Source: Dendrophyllia cribrosa (lineage: Eukaryota > Cnidaria > Anthozoa > Scleractinia > Dendrophylliidae). From it: 64,000 bases of DNA. A program made the position numbers and the translations under genes. This document shows, piece by piece, positions 10,901 to 18,944 of this stretch (within the stretch, counting starts at the first letter, position 1; every line of letters begins with the position of its first letter). The stretch covers positions 4,512,407 through 4,576,406 of the forward strand of contig JAJLRJ010000006.1 in assembly GCA_024195265.1 (NCBI GenBank), given 5' to 3'. The notes under the pieces are model-generated. The model saw only the letters and a program-made list of their open reading frames with translations. It had not been told where the DNA came from and did no database searches.

Positions 10901-13900
10901 TTGGTGAAAAGCAGGGTTGTAGTGTTACATGTATGACTGCACCACAAGTTACCAACCCCGTCAAAATGGTGGGTTGAGCATAGAAACTCCTGGAGAAGGC
11001 TGCCAAAATAATGCAAGAAATGGGAGACAACAATGAAATGGCATTTTCAGCGGTCCATAAAGGGCCTACATGTATGTCACCATTTTTTGTGTTATTTTAA
11101 CCCTTTAAGCCCTAAGAGTGATCAGCATCAAATTTCTCCTTGAAATACCAATACCTTATCAATCAAAAAGGTCACGAGAATTAAGGACATGATCACACAA
11201 GATGAATTCTCTTGATAAACAATTTCTCCCCACTACTTTTATAGGAAAAGTACATTTATAGGGACAAGAAATGAGAATTTAAATTTTGATATTAGGGTTT
11301 AAAGGGTTAAAACGCTAAAAGACAAATTTTCATGTATATCAGTAAAAACCCAAAGATAATGGTCCAGTTTTGTTTAAAATTGCTTTATGAGCATAATGAA
11401 ACTATAAACAAGTGTCTCTGACTACAGATGGTCAGGGATGGAAATGGATTACAACTTGGAAAAATTGGCCAATTTTTTCAAGTTCATTCAATGTGTTTTG
11501 GAAAATTTGATAAAAACTGATTATGGTTTATTCTTTCTACAAGATATTTACTTGATATCTTGTTCTTGGTGTTTTAAGAGCATTTTGTGTTTGAGGTAAA
11601 TTGCTCAGTTTTAATTCTAGCACAGTCTGAGACAAAAACATAAAAACTGCCATGACATAGCTCCTTAAAGGCCTTTTCAGTGATTGGCAATGGTTTGTTT
11701 TCTGGTAATCTGAAACCATTGTTCAAACAAAACGAAGACATTTCATCGTGTTTTACATGAAGAAATGTCCCAGTATTTTTTAAGCATTTTGGCAACCTTG
11801 TCCAGGGGGGTTTCATGCTTGCCCCGCCATTTTTAAGTAGAGAAGGCCCTGGCGTGCGATTCTCAAAGGTCCCGAAGACATTTCGGGCCCGAAAGCCATT
11901 TAATTCTCAGTTTCTATCAAGTGGAGCTGAAGTTAATAGCCCACAAGCCTGCCCGACGTGTTTCGTCAACTACGAATTCTATTTCTAAGCTTTCAAAATA
12001 AACAAAAATTTATTTCTTGTCATTGACACTGTGCACAAAATAAGGCTTTTCGGGGCCTTTGAGAAACGCACGCCTGGGCACAAGGTTGACATGTTACTAT
12101 ATACATTGTATGACTTTATACCTGAACATAGGCTCAAGATCTTCACTCAGTTCCCCTGCGTTGTGTAACTGCCGACATGTCTCCAGGGCAGCATACATCT
12201 CAGATTTGATTTTAGCCTTCCTCGCTGTTTCTTTGTTCAATTCATCTCTCTTCAGTGTTACACTGCCCTTTAAGGCAAAATTAAAATAATAAGATGAGAA
12301 TTAGAACAAAGAGATTAGAGAGGTCCAGAAAAGCTGAAAAATTAATGCATCTCTGTCAGTTAATTCCATTTTTCTCACATTCGAATTCAGTGCAGGTTGG
12401 ACATTCCTCAAGATGGCCTATGCCCAGAACATACCAGGGCATTTGACATCACAAAGAATCCTAGTTTATCAACAGAGAGCAGAAATTTGTTGCCAACTTA
12501 AGCTATAAACAGATCATCATAATTAAATGTAAATCCATAGAGAGAAAAAAGCAATCACTAGAGGAACACATATGGAAAGCACTTCTCTTTTTCTTTTTAG
12601 TTTGTCATCAAATAACTTTGGGCAACTCTTGCACATCCTGCACCCCAGGACATTTGAACAGCTTTGTTGTCTCCACCATGGGGCATTTTGCAATTATTTT
12701 CACATTTTTTATTTTGTGATTATACGCGAAGCGTTGAGCGAGATATAGATGGGAACAGATGTGCAAATTTTCACTCATTCCATCATCCATAAACTTTTGT
12801 AATATTTCCCCAGCCTATTACTTGTTAAAAGATGATTGCTGTTTTTTTAAATTCCCCAGCACATTACATCATTCAGTTGTCTAGACAGACTTGTTTCACA
12901 CAATGCATAAAATGTCATGCTAAGATGTTTTGGTTGCTTTAAATCTGTTTTACTCAACAAATCTTTGACTTCAATGAATAATTAAAACAGATCTGTGGAC
13001 TTACCCTTACATTGTTTCGTATTCACAAGATGGTTCTTAAGAGCCCGCTGATTACATGTACAAACTGCTAATATCCAGGGGTTGGTAAAAGAAGAGGTAT
13101 ACTAGAGGGTTAATGGTTTCACTAGCCTGCATAGCTGGCAGTTTTGTTGGTGTGCATGATGCTGAATTGTTGGCGCATGTGATGTTGAGGGTCACAAGCG
13201 GCACACTCTCCTCCCGGCTTTGCCCCTCCAGAATTCAGCATCGCGCACACCAACCAAAAAAAGGCCAGCTACACAGGCTATGGTTTCACCCATAACCTAA
13301 CTAGAACACTGCTAATAATGTGTTTTATTACAAACCTTCATTGGCCAGTAAACTGGAGAATTTCGCGGCAGGTACAGGGTTGATGTAAATTCAACCTTGT
13401 TGTCAGACCACACTTCTTTTGTCTTGCAAACAGGAACAGCTGCACCCACCCCACTGCTTGGAAACTTGGAGCAAAAGCTGCAAAAAAAAAATGGGGACAG
13501 GAAGTAGCACATACAATGTTAGATACATATTATGTTGTGGTTCAAATGATTTTTATTAATTTTTGGTTTAAAAAATTCAAAACCAGTTTGATTTTTGTTT
13601 TCCTTTGTCTCAGAATATGATAATAAATCCAGGACAAAAGAAAAATAGAAATTAAACTTGCCTAAGTTTGAAAATTTTAAAACCAAAGAAAACTTGAACT
13701 ACAACACATACAAGTATTTACCAAGTAGAATATATCTGCAGCAAGTCAAGACATATCAATAATATTGAACAAAGACTCAGAATAAAAAAAAGTCAACAGA
13801 AAAGTTACACTACAGTCACTCATGGATCACTTGGGGGGATTATTTTGCAACAGACAAGAATATCTTTTGAAAAGATTTTTTAAACCTATCTGACATGTTT

Positions 13901-16900
13901 GTTTTTCACTAAATTTTCGGTGGCTTCTGTTCCCCCTTTAGAGTGGAGAAAGTTTTTTGGTGTTCACACACTTTCTCCAATTTGATAAAGGTGGACAGAA
14001 GCCAAGCCAAGCTGTTCACACTCCCTCCCTCTTCTCCCCATGTCTTTTGTTTCAGGCCTTGTTCTTGATGTCATCTGACCATTGAATAACCAACCAATCA
14101 GAGTACATTCAGTCCCATTTTTGGAATTGCCGACTGGGAAAAAACACTCCTGGCTAGTGGAAATAATTTATTCAACAGTCACATGACCTCAATAACAAGG
14201 TCTCAAACAAAGGACATGGGGAGAGAGGGAGCAAGTGAGAGCGACCTTGGACTGTCTGAAAATCAGGCTACTGGTAAAGTACCTGTTGACAAGTGAAATG
14301 CTGGACAGAAGATCCACCTTAGGTCCCCCCTCTCCATAAGGTTTATAAGCTGAATCTGGTTGATCCTCCTGGAAAAGTTTCTTTATTTCATAGCATGGTC
14401 GCCTGCTGTTAGGGCATCGCTCAGCTAAAACACTCTCTATCCTTTGAAAAACCTGGGTGATTAAAAAAACAAACATTTGCCATGATCCGATTAAAAAACA
14501 AACATTTGCCATGATCACATGCATACACAGCACTATGACCCCAGGGAGACCAGCGAATGTGAGTCAAAAGGCCTCCGGCAAAATACCTCCTACTGTAAGT
14601 TAGTTTAGAAAAAAAGAGATATTCTTCAAGAACTTCAAAATAAGTTAAATTCATTAAATCAGTTTACACATTCCTAATCTTCATGGTTAATTCATATTCA
14701 GCAATTCATGAATATGAATATGAATATTCACTAGCGAAAGTTAGAAATAAAACTAAGCTTAAATTCTAATAAGTGATTAAAGTGCCTATCACCCCTAGAA
14801 AGTTATTTTCAGAATCAACTCTATGTACATGTACATTGAACAGTTGAATGGTAAAATATTTCTTGTTTTGAACGTCGCGTTTGTGAGTTATAGCGATTTG
14901 AATTTACAAAATACTAATTAGATGACGTCAACCTGGGAATTTGCCATTATTTTTACGCCAATTTACAGTGCGCCGTTTACAGCTTGAGGTTAATTAATTT
15001 GATAAATACTAAAAATAAACTGTGGATAGTCAATTGATTCATAAAAAAAAATTTCTTGGAGGTAAAAACTGAAGTAGTTGTATAATAAATGATTCCCGGG
15101 TTGATGTCATCTAATTAGCATTTTGTAAATTCAAATCTCTATAACTCACTAACACAACATTCAAAACAGGAAATATTTTACCATTCAACTATTCAATGTA
15201 CGTAGAGTTGATTCTGAAAATAACTTTCTAGGGGTGATAGACACTTCAAAAATGTCTGTTCTGTACAAAACAGGCTGACTTACTGTACCTTAAAATTCTC
15301 CTCAGCCTTCGCCTCCTCTTCCTGCCTGACAAGAACAACAAATTTGGCCCCTGCAGATTTCAGTTTCCTTTTCACATTCAAATAATGCTTGTAGTCGTTT
15401 GGCATGCCTTGCCGAATCACAAGACTACATCTACGTGCATACAGCTCCTGCTCAACTTCAAATGTCGCAACAAGGACATTTATGGATCCGTCTTGTACAC
15501 ACTCCATAACGTTATCTTCTGTTTCATCACACAGACCTTGCTTAAGTATTCCTTGTTTTGTTTTGTTGCCGTGAACACATGCACTTTTAAGGAAACTAAA
15601 TTCAGGAATGGTATTTGACACCTTATTAATAAGTGAATTAAGTGCCTTTGCGATGATTGTACTAGGGACAAGAATGACGCACAAGGGATCACGGCATTGG
15701 CTCTTTCCACCATAATTTGTTTGTAAATTTGATGGTTGAGACCTCACTGTACAGTTTGTCTGATTTTGTGTAGAAGTTGCCATGGCAACAGGTTCTAATT
15801 CTGGGAGTTGATTTGAATTTGGACATAGTGAAATATCGGAAATTAGATGAGGTTGATCAGCACTTAAGGAGTCTGTCTCTACATCATCATGGCAACTGGC
15901 ACCCTGATAAGTGCAGCCATCTTTAAACGTAGGCTTTAAATGTGATGACATGTGAAACAGCAGTTTTTTGGTCAGATCAGTCAGATTACATTCACAACCC
16001 TCAACTTTATTATGCTCTGACAAGTTAACAATTAAATCCATTTGTGTTCTGCAAAACTGAAGAATGAGCATGTCACAGTTTTCAGCGCGCTTCTTTTCAA
16101 GCTTCTCGATTTCTTTCAATGCTATTCCAGCAATGTAAGCAGTGTGCTGTGGCCCAAACAATAAAAGAACTTTATGGCAGTCGGTAAAAATGTGTTTGAC
16201 AAACATGACACATTCTCGTGTTGCATCACATTCTGTAATGTCTTTCAGGAATAAAACAGTATTTTGAAGAATTTCCTTGAGTTGGTAAATAAGTTGATCA
16301 TCCCCAGGAGAACATGTATAGGAAACAATCTCTTCTTCAGAATGTTCTCCATATCTGTTTAAAGCTATCAGATCATGAGAAATAGACGCTTTACAGTTAA
16401 ACACATCCTCCAATGCATTAAGAAACCTTTCAAAGTCTTCTGGACGTGTTTGGCAATGTTGAATCCCTGAAGAAAGACCAACTATTTTTGGCCTTAAATC
16501 CACTTCACATGTCTCAATCTGCTTTAATATCAGTGAAAATGGATGGTCTGCATCACAAGCCAGATGACAAGTGTCAAAGACAATCAAACTAATAGACATT
16601 GCATTCATGATTCCAGCTTTTAAAATCTGCAAAAAGATGTTGGCCTTTGCAACAATAATGTCACAGTCAGTAAGAGAACATTGCCCTTTGTCTGTAACAT
16701 CTTCCTCGTCAAAATATGTTTTCACAGATAACATACTTTGGTTGGCAGTTGCACTCAGGAATGGCTTGACAATTTGTGCTAAAAATATAACAGAAAGTAG
16801 CCATGACCTTTAGTAAAATTATTTTTTTGCATCCAGCTTCCCTTTCAGTCAATAAGTACATAGTATCTGTTTCCTATACATTTGTTCTGGTTCAAATTTT

Positions 16901-18292
16901 TCTTTGTTTTAAAAATTTTCAAACCAGTTTGATTTTTGTTTTCTGTTGTACCATCATTTACACATTTGCACCACATCACGCGAAAAAACCCCGGACAACA
17001 TGACACCTTATTTTGAGTAATTTGCATTTAAAATCAGCTGCTTAAAATGGCGGAAGCCTTGCGGTATGTGCATTCAAGGCACGATTTTTACGGTTTTAAT
17101 TTTTATTTCCAGACTTTTTCACTTCCATCATATTATTTAGGGGTTGAAATGGGCAAAAAAGCTGAAAACTCAAAATCGAGAAAATATGTCATGCTGGCCC
17201 TTTTCACATAACGCAGCCCATTTTACATGGACTTTTCATTTCTCACATTGGTTTGAGTTAACATATTTTTTGGAAAGGGTGCCAGTTTATGGCTGAAATA
17301 GCTCACATTAATTTTTTCAACCAGGCATGAGAAACTGGCATGAGATTGAATTTTTCAACCCACAGGCATGAGACTCACGCTTTAAGGCTGGTTTTCACTG
17401 GCGATGGAGTCAGAGTCGTAAGAGCGCTTTTGACCTAGTGAAAATCGAAAATCAGAGTTGTAAGTGGAGTCATAAGCTCAACAGAATTGGAGTCCGAAGA
17501 ATCAGAACGGTTCCATTTCCTTCCGATTCCGCTTATGACTCCATCATCTTCTTCCGATTCCGTCTGTTTGATTTTCACTAGATCATATCGCTCTGTGCTT
17601 CTGATTACGACTCCGACTCCGTCAGTTAGTGAAAACCAGCCTTTAGTCATGAGAGTTGGCAGGTATACGTACATTTCAAGTGAAGCCCATGCCAAAGAAA
17701 GACCAAGACAATACAGAAAAGGGCACACATCCTTGCCAAAGATCTTGGGCATACCCTGTGGGTACCATACATGGAATGCACTCTGGCCCCCACCCCGTAT
17801 CTTCACGTCAGACTAATTGTAGCTTATTTGACCCCAAGCATCGTTTTGGGATTGTAAACATGAATTCCCACAGGAGTTCAGCAGAAAAGAATACCCATGC
17901 AAAAAAGTGCAAATGCGAAGAATTTTGTTCACAAACGAGACAAAGGAGGCTTGGGTTAATTTTAAATGCGGAAGAAAACGATTTACGGGTTTGCTATAGC
18001 TCAGAGTCAACTTTCTGGTTTCTGCGATAACATTTAAGCTTAAGTACTGTACTTTAAAAGCAATCAATCCAAGCTTACCATTCTCGTCATCTACCAAAAG
18101 AACAATTTTCCCAGCTTTCTTAATTCGTCGCCCAAACTCTTGGAACAACTGAAATGCTATGAACAGTTTGGATTCGTTATTTGCCACACAAGCAACACTC
18201 GCACCCTCAACGTCCAAAGCTCTTTCAACCAACTCAACGGCATGATGTGGACGCTGAAATGACATTTCTTTAGCCCGTTTACTTGGTTCCAT
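2097..18292 (-). CDS. Dicer: Dicer ribonuclease, 5' nine coding exons (gene continues off the left edge)
   Basis: Endoribonuclease that cuts hairpin precursors and long dsRNA into small RNAs in the cytoplasm. Nine exons join in phase: 18292-18079, 16778-15289, 14452-14283, 13477-13336, 12267-12122, 10175-10064, 9479-9300, 7602-7075 and 3858-2097, giving about 1581 residues. Domain order fits animal Dicer: helicase-like region (about 1-570), DUF283 (about 570-720), platform and PAZ (about 758-1100), a long acidic linker, then RNase IIIa with ERLEMLGDSF (about 1464). RNase IIIb and dsRBD are not in the window. The helicase looks catalytically dead: the Walker A position reads NNESKL instead of GSGKT, the DECH box reads DTCH (about 140), and the GRAR motif VI position reads KRKLK (about 541). 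Start chosen at ATG 18292, the first in-frame ATG, in context GACCATGG; a 20-codon upstream ORF precedes it. The family call is firm. Which cnidarian Dicer paralogue this is cannot be decided here. Confidence 0.93.
3880..3925. repeat. Single arm of the foldback element seen at 4669
   Basis: GAGAAAGATGTAATG followed by a CACGAGCGTG core matches one arm of the hairpin at 4669-4795. It is a solo arm close to the acceptor of Dicer exon 9. Confidence 0.6.
3931..4090 (-). repeat. tRNA-derived SINE pieces, two tRNA-like heads
   Basis: On the minus strand both copies contain GTAGCTCAGTGGTTAG, an A-box-like D-arm. The copy ending near 3940 also keeps GGTTCGATTGC, a B-box-like T-arm; the one at 4021-4085 ends in GTTTGAACC. 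Acceptor stems do not pair along their full length, so these are SINE heads, not functional tRNA genes. Confidence 0.7.
4186..4262 (-). repeat. tRNA-like SINE fragment, second family
   Basis: Minus-strand CAGTGGTCTAGTGGTAAAG and GGTTCGATTCTAGG resemble A and B boxes but differ from the neighbouring SINE, so a second tRNA-derived family is likely. Confidence 0.6.
4669..4795. repeat. Foldback element, ~60-bp arms
   Basis: AGCTCGGTAATGAAAAGAG at the left is mirrored by CTCTTTTCATTACCGAGCT at the right, around a short centre. The inner part of each arm is the CACGAGCGTGG/CCACGCTCGTG core. Few mismatches separate the arms. Confidence 0.85.
4796..5186. mobile_element. Short TIR element (TTAAAGGG.CA.TGTCAC ends)
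   Basis: Begins TTAAAGGGGCATTGTCAC and ends GTGACAGTGTCCCTTTAA, an imperfect terminal inverted repeat; no coding content. Diverged relatives of its interior lie at 10680-10880 and, inverted, at 11330-11490. Confidence 0.75.
5216..5343. repeat. Degenerate ACGTT pentanucleotide satellite, first block
   Basis: Run of TTACGTTACG-like pentamers with substitutions (TTGCGTTAAG, TTATGTTACG). It resumes after the inserted elements, from about 6407 to 7070. Confidence 0.85.
5344..6011. mobile_element. ~660-bp insertion with 22-bp inverted ends
   Basis: ACAAAATGAAGAAAGCAAGG near 5348 is matched by CCTTGCTTTCTTCATTTTGT near 5991. The satellite flank word TACCTTACACT occurs on both sides, consistent with a target-site duplication. 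Inside is a short (AACT)n run at 5458-5481. No ORF. Class uncertain. Confidence 0.55.
6024..6406. mobile_element. MITE with GGGACCGTCGACAT ends and poly-G tracts
   Basis: The left arm GGGACCGTCGACATTTTCAC...CTTAACGTCCACTGGA is mirrored at the right by TCCAGTGGATGTTAAG...ATATGTCGACGGCCCC, arms of about 45 bp. TAA on both sides could be a 3-bp target duplication, as in PIF/Harbinger relatives. Two long G runs (around 6078 and 6309-6346) lie inside and may be imprecise in the assembly. Confidence 0.75.
6407..6677. repeat. Degenerate ACGTT satellite, second block
   Basis: TTACGTTACG, TTATGTCACA and CTGCGTTGTG-type pentamers continue to the tandem exon-end copies. Open frames here translate to repetitive peptides and are not genes. 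Confidence 0.85.
6678..7121 (-). repeat. Tandem copies of the Dicer PAZ-exon end and splice donor
   Basis: The real exon end at 7075 is followed in transcript order by copies whose donors abut 6982, 6890, 6808 and 6678, spaced 93, 92, 82 and 130 bp. Each holds about 47 bp of exon coding sequence, and the complete ones read out AEYYQARYGAQ. The two nearest keep CAG|GTAATG. The nearest copy differs from the exon by GCC/GCT and CAG/CAA, both synonymous. The third copy has lost part of the exon block and the fourth carries a one-base insertion. ACGTT satellite fills the spacers. Confidence 0.9.
7075..7602 (-). CDS. Dicer: Dicer exon 8 (platform/PAZ)
   Basis: 176 codons, phase 0. It carries FDRAGEVTATI, YYVADICYD and FAEYYQARYGAQ, matching the PAZ-region pattern FYVADVYTD...FAEYYKTKYN. 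The last ~47 bp of this exon plus the donor are repeated several times in the following intron (see 6678-7121). Its donor CAG|GTAATG is followed by an in-frame stop two codons later, so readthrough gives a truncated protein. Confidence 0.9.
7710..7775. repeat. Diverged single 88-bp repeat unit
   Basis: GTACCATAGGAAAGTACTGC and GGTCACACTTTAGGATTTCATCC recall the units at 939-1893 but with many changes. It lies about 110 bp upstream of the Dicer exon 8 acceptor. Confidence 0.6.
7827..8320 (-). repeat. SINE-like element, complete copy
   Basis: Contains GTGGCCCACACGACCGGAGC, a pyrimidine block of C runs, CATCGCAGAATTACCCGCAG, and at the far end (minus strand) GGTGGTGTAGTGGTTAGCGC, which is a tRNA A-box-like head. 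A truncated copy sits at 28529-28641. Long C homopolymer runs (7903-7950) interrupt it. Confidence 0.7.
8320..8831. mobile_element. Long foldback element, ~200-bp arms
   Basis: TAAAGTGTATATGACAGTGA at the left mirrors TCACTGTCATATACACTTTA at the right, and pairing continues inward through GACGTCAATACAAGAATGCC / GGCATTCTTGTATTGACGTC. The loop is about 70 bp. Transcribed with the Dicer intron it would form a long, nearly perfect dsRNA stem. Confidence 0.9.
8915..9140. repeat. GATACAAC inverted/tandem repeat cluster
   Basis: GATACAACTCACGAGTGG occurs twice in tandem (8935, 8973), and GTATAGGCCGATACAA words recur at 8914 and 9096, with CGCCTTCGGCTCG nearby as a small palindrome. Probably a non-autonomous element; its ends are unclear. 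Confidence 0.6.
9300..9479 (-). CDS. Dicer: Dicer exon 7 (platform)
   Basis: Exactly 60 codons in phase 0 at both ends; acceptor TTTTCACAG and donor CCCAAG|GTTAGA. Encodes FVYSINVVLTKPW and HCLGILSRKPLPK, the counterpart of YLYVIGMVLTTPL and CFGILTAKPIP. Confidence 0.88.
9689..10058 (+). mobile_element. TIR element with internal 88-bp repeats, short copy
   Basis: Same family as 861-2082 but inverted and with only about three 88-bp units. Left end TTAACCCTTTCACTCCCAGAG; right end CTCTTGGGAGTTGAATGGTTAAA. The right end abuts the donor of Dicer exon 6, leaving only about 5 bp of unrelated intron. Confidence 0.85.
10064..10175 (-). CDS. Dicer: Dicer exon 6 (linker to platform)
   Basis: A 112-bp exon with acceptor TTTGTTGCAG and donor AAAAAG|GTATTT. 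Encodes an acidic stretch ending SVKRNRAYKKK, comparable with the basic GSTKRRQCY segment of vertebrate Dicer. The end of an 88-bp-repeat element begins at about position +4 to +6 of the following intron. Confidence 0.8.
10215..10325. repeat. Dispersed repeat (CGCGCCAC..TCTCAACCAATCAG)
   Basis: GATTGCTTTGGTTTTGC...TTGTGATTGGCTAAAAAATC is shared with 60420-60500 and, inverted, with 28790-28880. Lies in the Dicer intron just upstream of exon 6. Confidence 0.65.
10362..10590. mobile_element. MITE, ~229 bp, 35-bp inverted ends
   Basis: Left AAGGTGATGTTACACGGAAC then GATTCGCAACGACG; right CGTCGTTGCGAATC then GTCCCGTGTAACATCACCTT. No coding content. Confidence 0.88.
10680..10880. repeat. Diverged relative of the 4796-5186 element
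   Basis: TTTTTTCAAGTTGCAATTCAT...CTAGACCATTGTTTTTCGG follows the same order of words as 4990-5120. An inverted relative lies at 11330-11490. Confidence 0.5.
11098..11311. mobile_element. MITE, TTAACCCTTTAAGCCCTAAG ends
   Basis: Starts TTAACCCTTTAAGCCCTAA and ends TTAGGGTTTAAAGGGTTAA, 213 bp, no ORF. Its termini resemble those of the 88-bp-repeat elements (TTAACCCTTT-ACTCCCA), suggesting mobilisation by a related transposase. Confidence 0.8.
11847..12080. mobile_element. MITE, GGCGTGCG ends
   Basis: Left GCCCTGGCGTGCGATTCTCA then AAGGTCCCGAA; right TTCGGGGCCTT then TGAGAAACGCACGCCTGGGC. About 234 bp; it ends about 42 bp from the donor of Dicer exon 5. Confidence 0.8.
12122..12267 (-). CDS. 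Dicer: Dicer exon 5 (end of DUF283)
   Basis: Too short to stand out as an ORF; found from the splice signals TTAAAG|GGCAGT and TTCAG|GTATAA. Encodes KSEMYAALETCRQLHNAGEL, like the family segment with conserved Cys, Leu and His before GELDDHL. Phase agrees on both sides. Confidence 0.82.
13123..13280. mobile_element. MITE, 158 bp, with 9-bp target duplication
   Basis: Arms TAGCCTGCATAGCTGGC and GCCAGCTACACAGGCTA, flanked on both sides by TGGTTTCAC (13114-13122 and 13281-13289). A 9-bp duplication is typical of Mutator-like elements, among others. Confidence 0.9.
13336..13477 (-). CDS. Dicer: Dicer exon 4 (DUF283)
   Basis: Acceptor preceded by a long T tract ending TTGCAG; donor ATGAAG|GTTTGT. 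Encodes FCSKFPSS and STLYLPRNSPV, matching the family pattern FYSTLYLPINSPL. It joins exon 3 in phase 2 and ends in phase 0. Confidence 0.88.
13533..13709. mobile_element. AT-rich MITE in Dicer intron
   Basis: TGTTGTGGTTCAAATGATTT at the left and a mirrored AAACTTGAACTACAACA at the right, with TTTTAAAAATT-like inner arms. A related left-arm sequence (CAAACCAGTTTGATTTTTG) recurs at 16919-16937. Confidence 0.65.
13919..14006. repeat. Small foldback
   Basis: GTGGCTTCTGTTCCCCCTTTA mirrors TAAAGGTGGACAGAAGCC, with GGAGAAAGT / ACTTTCTCC inside. Confidence 0.65.
14283..14452 (-). CDS. Dicer: Dicer exon 3 (start of DUF283)
   Basis: Acceptor TAATCACCCAG and donor CAACAG|GTACTT. Encodes the segment leading into the dimerisation domain, including PYGEGGPKVDLLSSISLVN, which parallels the DDGGPRVTINTAIGHINRY region of vertebrate Dicer. 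Confidence 0.87.
14780..15246. mobile_element. Long foldback element, ~185-bp arms
   Basis: AGTGCCTATCACCCCTAGAA mirrors TTCTAGGGGTGATAGACACT; pairing runs in through GAGTTATAGCG and ATTAGATGACGTCA. It sits in the Dicer intron between exons 2 and 3, ending about 40 bp from the donor of exon 2. Confidence 0.9.
15289..16778 (-). CDS. Dicer: Dicer exon 2 (bulk of the helicase-like region)
   Basis: A 1490-bp exon from an acceptor in ATATTTTTAG to donor AAG|GTACAG. It carries VFDTCHLA (motif II site), GLSSGI (motif III site), an HEL2i-like Cys/Glu-rich insert, a polar low-complexity stretch, CVILVPS (motif IV site) and QGMPNDYKHYLNVKRKLK (motif VI site). The fold can be followed along its length but the catalytic residues are replaced. 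The reading frame is open throughout, so this is not a pseudogene exon. Confidence 0.9.
17040..17672. repeat. Older dispersed repeat split by a MITE
   Basis: GGCATGAGACTCACGC before 17383 and CATGAGAGTTGGCAGGT after 17647 are contiguous in the related copy near 52905-52945. The older repeat was therefore interrupted by the element at 17383-17646. Confidence 0.65.
17383..17646. mobile_element. MITE, ~264 bp, AAGGCTGGTTTTCACT ends
   Basis: Left AAGGCTGGTTTTCACTGGCG then GGAGTC; right GACTCCG then TTAGTGAAAACCAGCCTT. The interior is rich in GATTCCG/CGGAATC-like words. Nested in an older repeat. Confidence 0.85.
18079..18292 (-). CDS. Dicer: Dicer exon 1 (start, degenerate Walker A)
   Basis: Starts with ATG at 18292 and ends at donor GTAAGC in phase 1. 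It encodes the first 71 residues, equivalent to the start of HEL1. RPHHAVELVERALD matches the RKYQVELLEAALD segment of animal Dicers by position, but the P-loop that should follow reads ANNESKLF, without the glycines or the GK[ST] lysine-threonine. Confidence 0.88.
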
Positions 18293-18338
18293 GGTCAAAT
18301 CCTATAGAAATAGTGCGTTGTAGGTGAAAGATAAAGAT

Positions 18339-18401
18339 TTAAAAGCCATAAATCACATTGATTTGACGAGCGTTTGGAAAAACCGCCACGGAGGCGGCCA
18401 T
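18339..18401 (-). promoter_or_regulatory. Dicer 5' leader: TISU/YY1-like site and 20-codon uORF
   Basis: On the minus strand CAAGATGGCCGCC (18405-18393) fits the YY1/TISU type of start element, common at short 5' leaders of housekeeping genes. Its ATG opens a 20-codon frame ending in TAA at 18339, about 47 bp before the Dicer ATG. Either this is a translated uORF or transcription starts inside this region. The family knowledge is established; its use here is inference. Confidence 0.5.
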
Positions 18402-18895
18402 CTTGCCTTTCGTTCCCAATCTTCCCGGGTTGCGTCACAGAAATCCCAGCTGTAAGTACATTTATATTATAGCTTTAGCTTGCAAAATTCTTACCAGAAC
18501 GGTTCACAATTGCAAGTGCGAGAAAAATAATCAAAAAGTGCAATAAATAAAAAATATGAATACAGAGGTGTTTTCATACAGAGGTGTGTACAGTTCTAAA
18601 TAACAAAAGATAAAATAAAATAAAGTTAAAACAGGTAGGTAGACAGTCACTGCCGACTTGGGGCACTCCGTCGATTTCGTCGGTGGTATGTTTTTTTTTC
18701 TTTCTTTCTTTTCAGCACTACCGATAGATTAGTGTCTTTTTTTCTTTCTGTCGAAGCCCATAACATTTGCAAGATATTCAAATAAAGGGCTTTAATTCTT
18801 GTTTATTCGCCGCATATACTGCATGAAGCTTTTAAAAAAAACCGGCAATCCCGAACATAGGTTCAAGTGCAATGGTTATGAAACATGAGAAATGT

Positions 18896-18897
<2 letters not shown>
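18400..18897. other. Upstream region of Dicer, no gene seen
   Basis: Contains CCGGGTTGCGTCACAG near 18425, AT-rich sequence and a pyrimidine tract (18689-18715). No exon could be supported. Confidence 0.5.
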
Positions 18898-18944
<47 letters not shown>

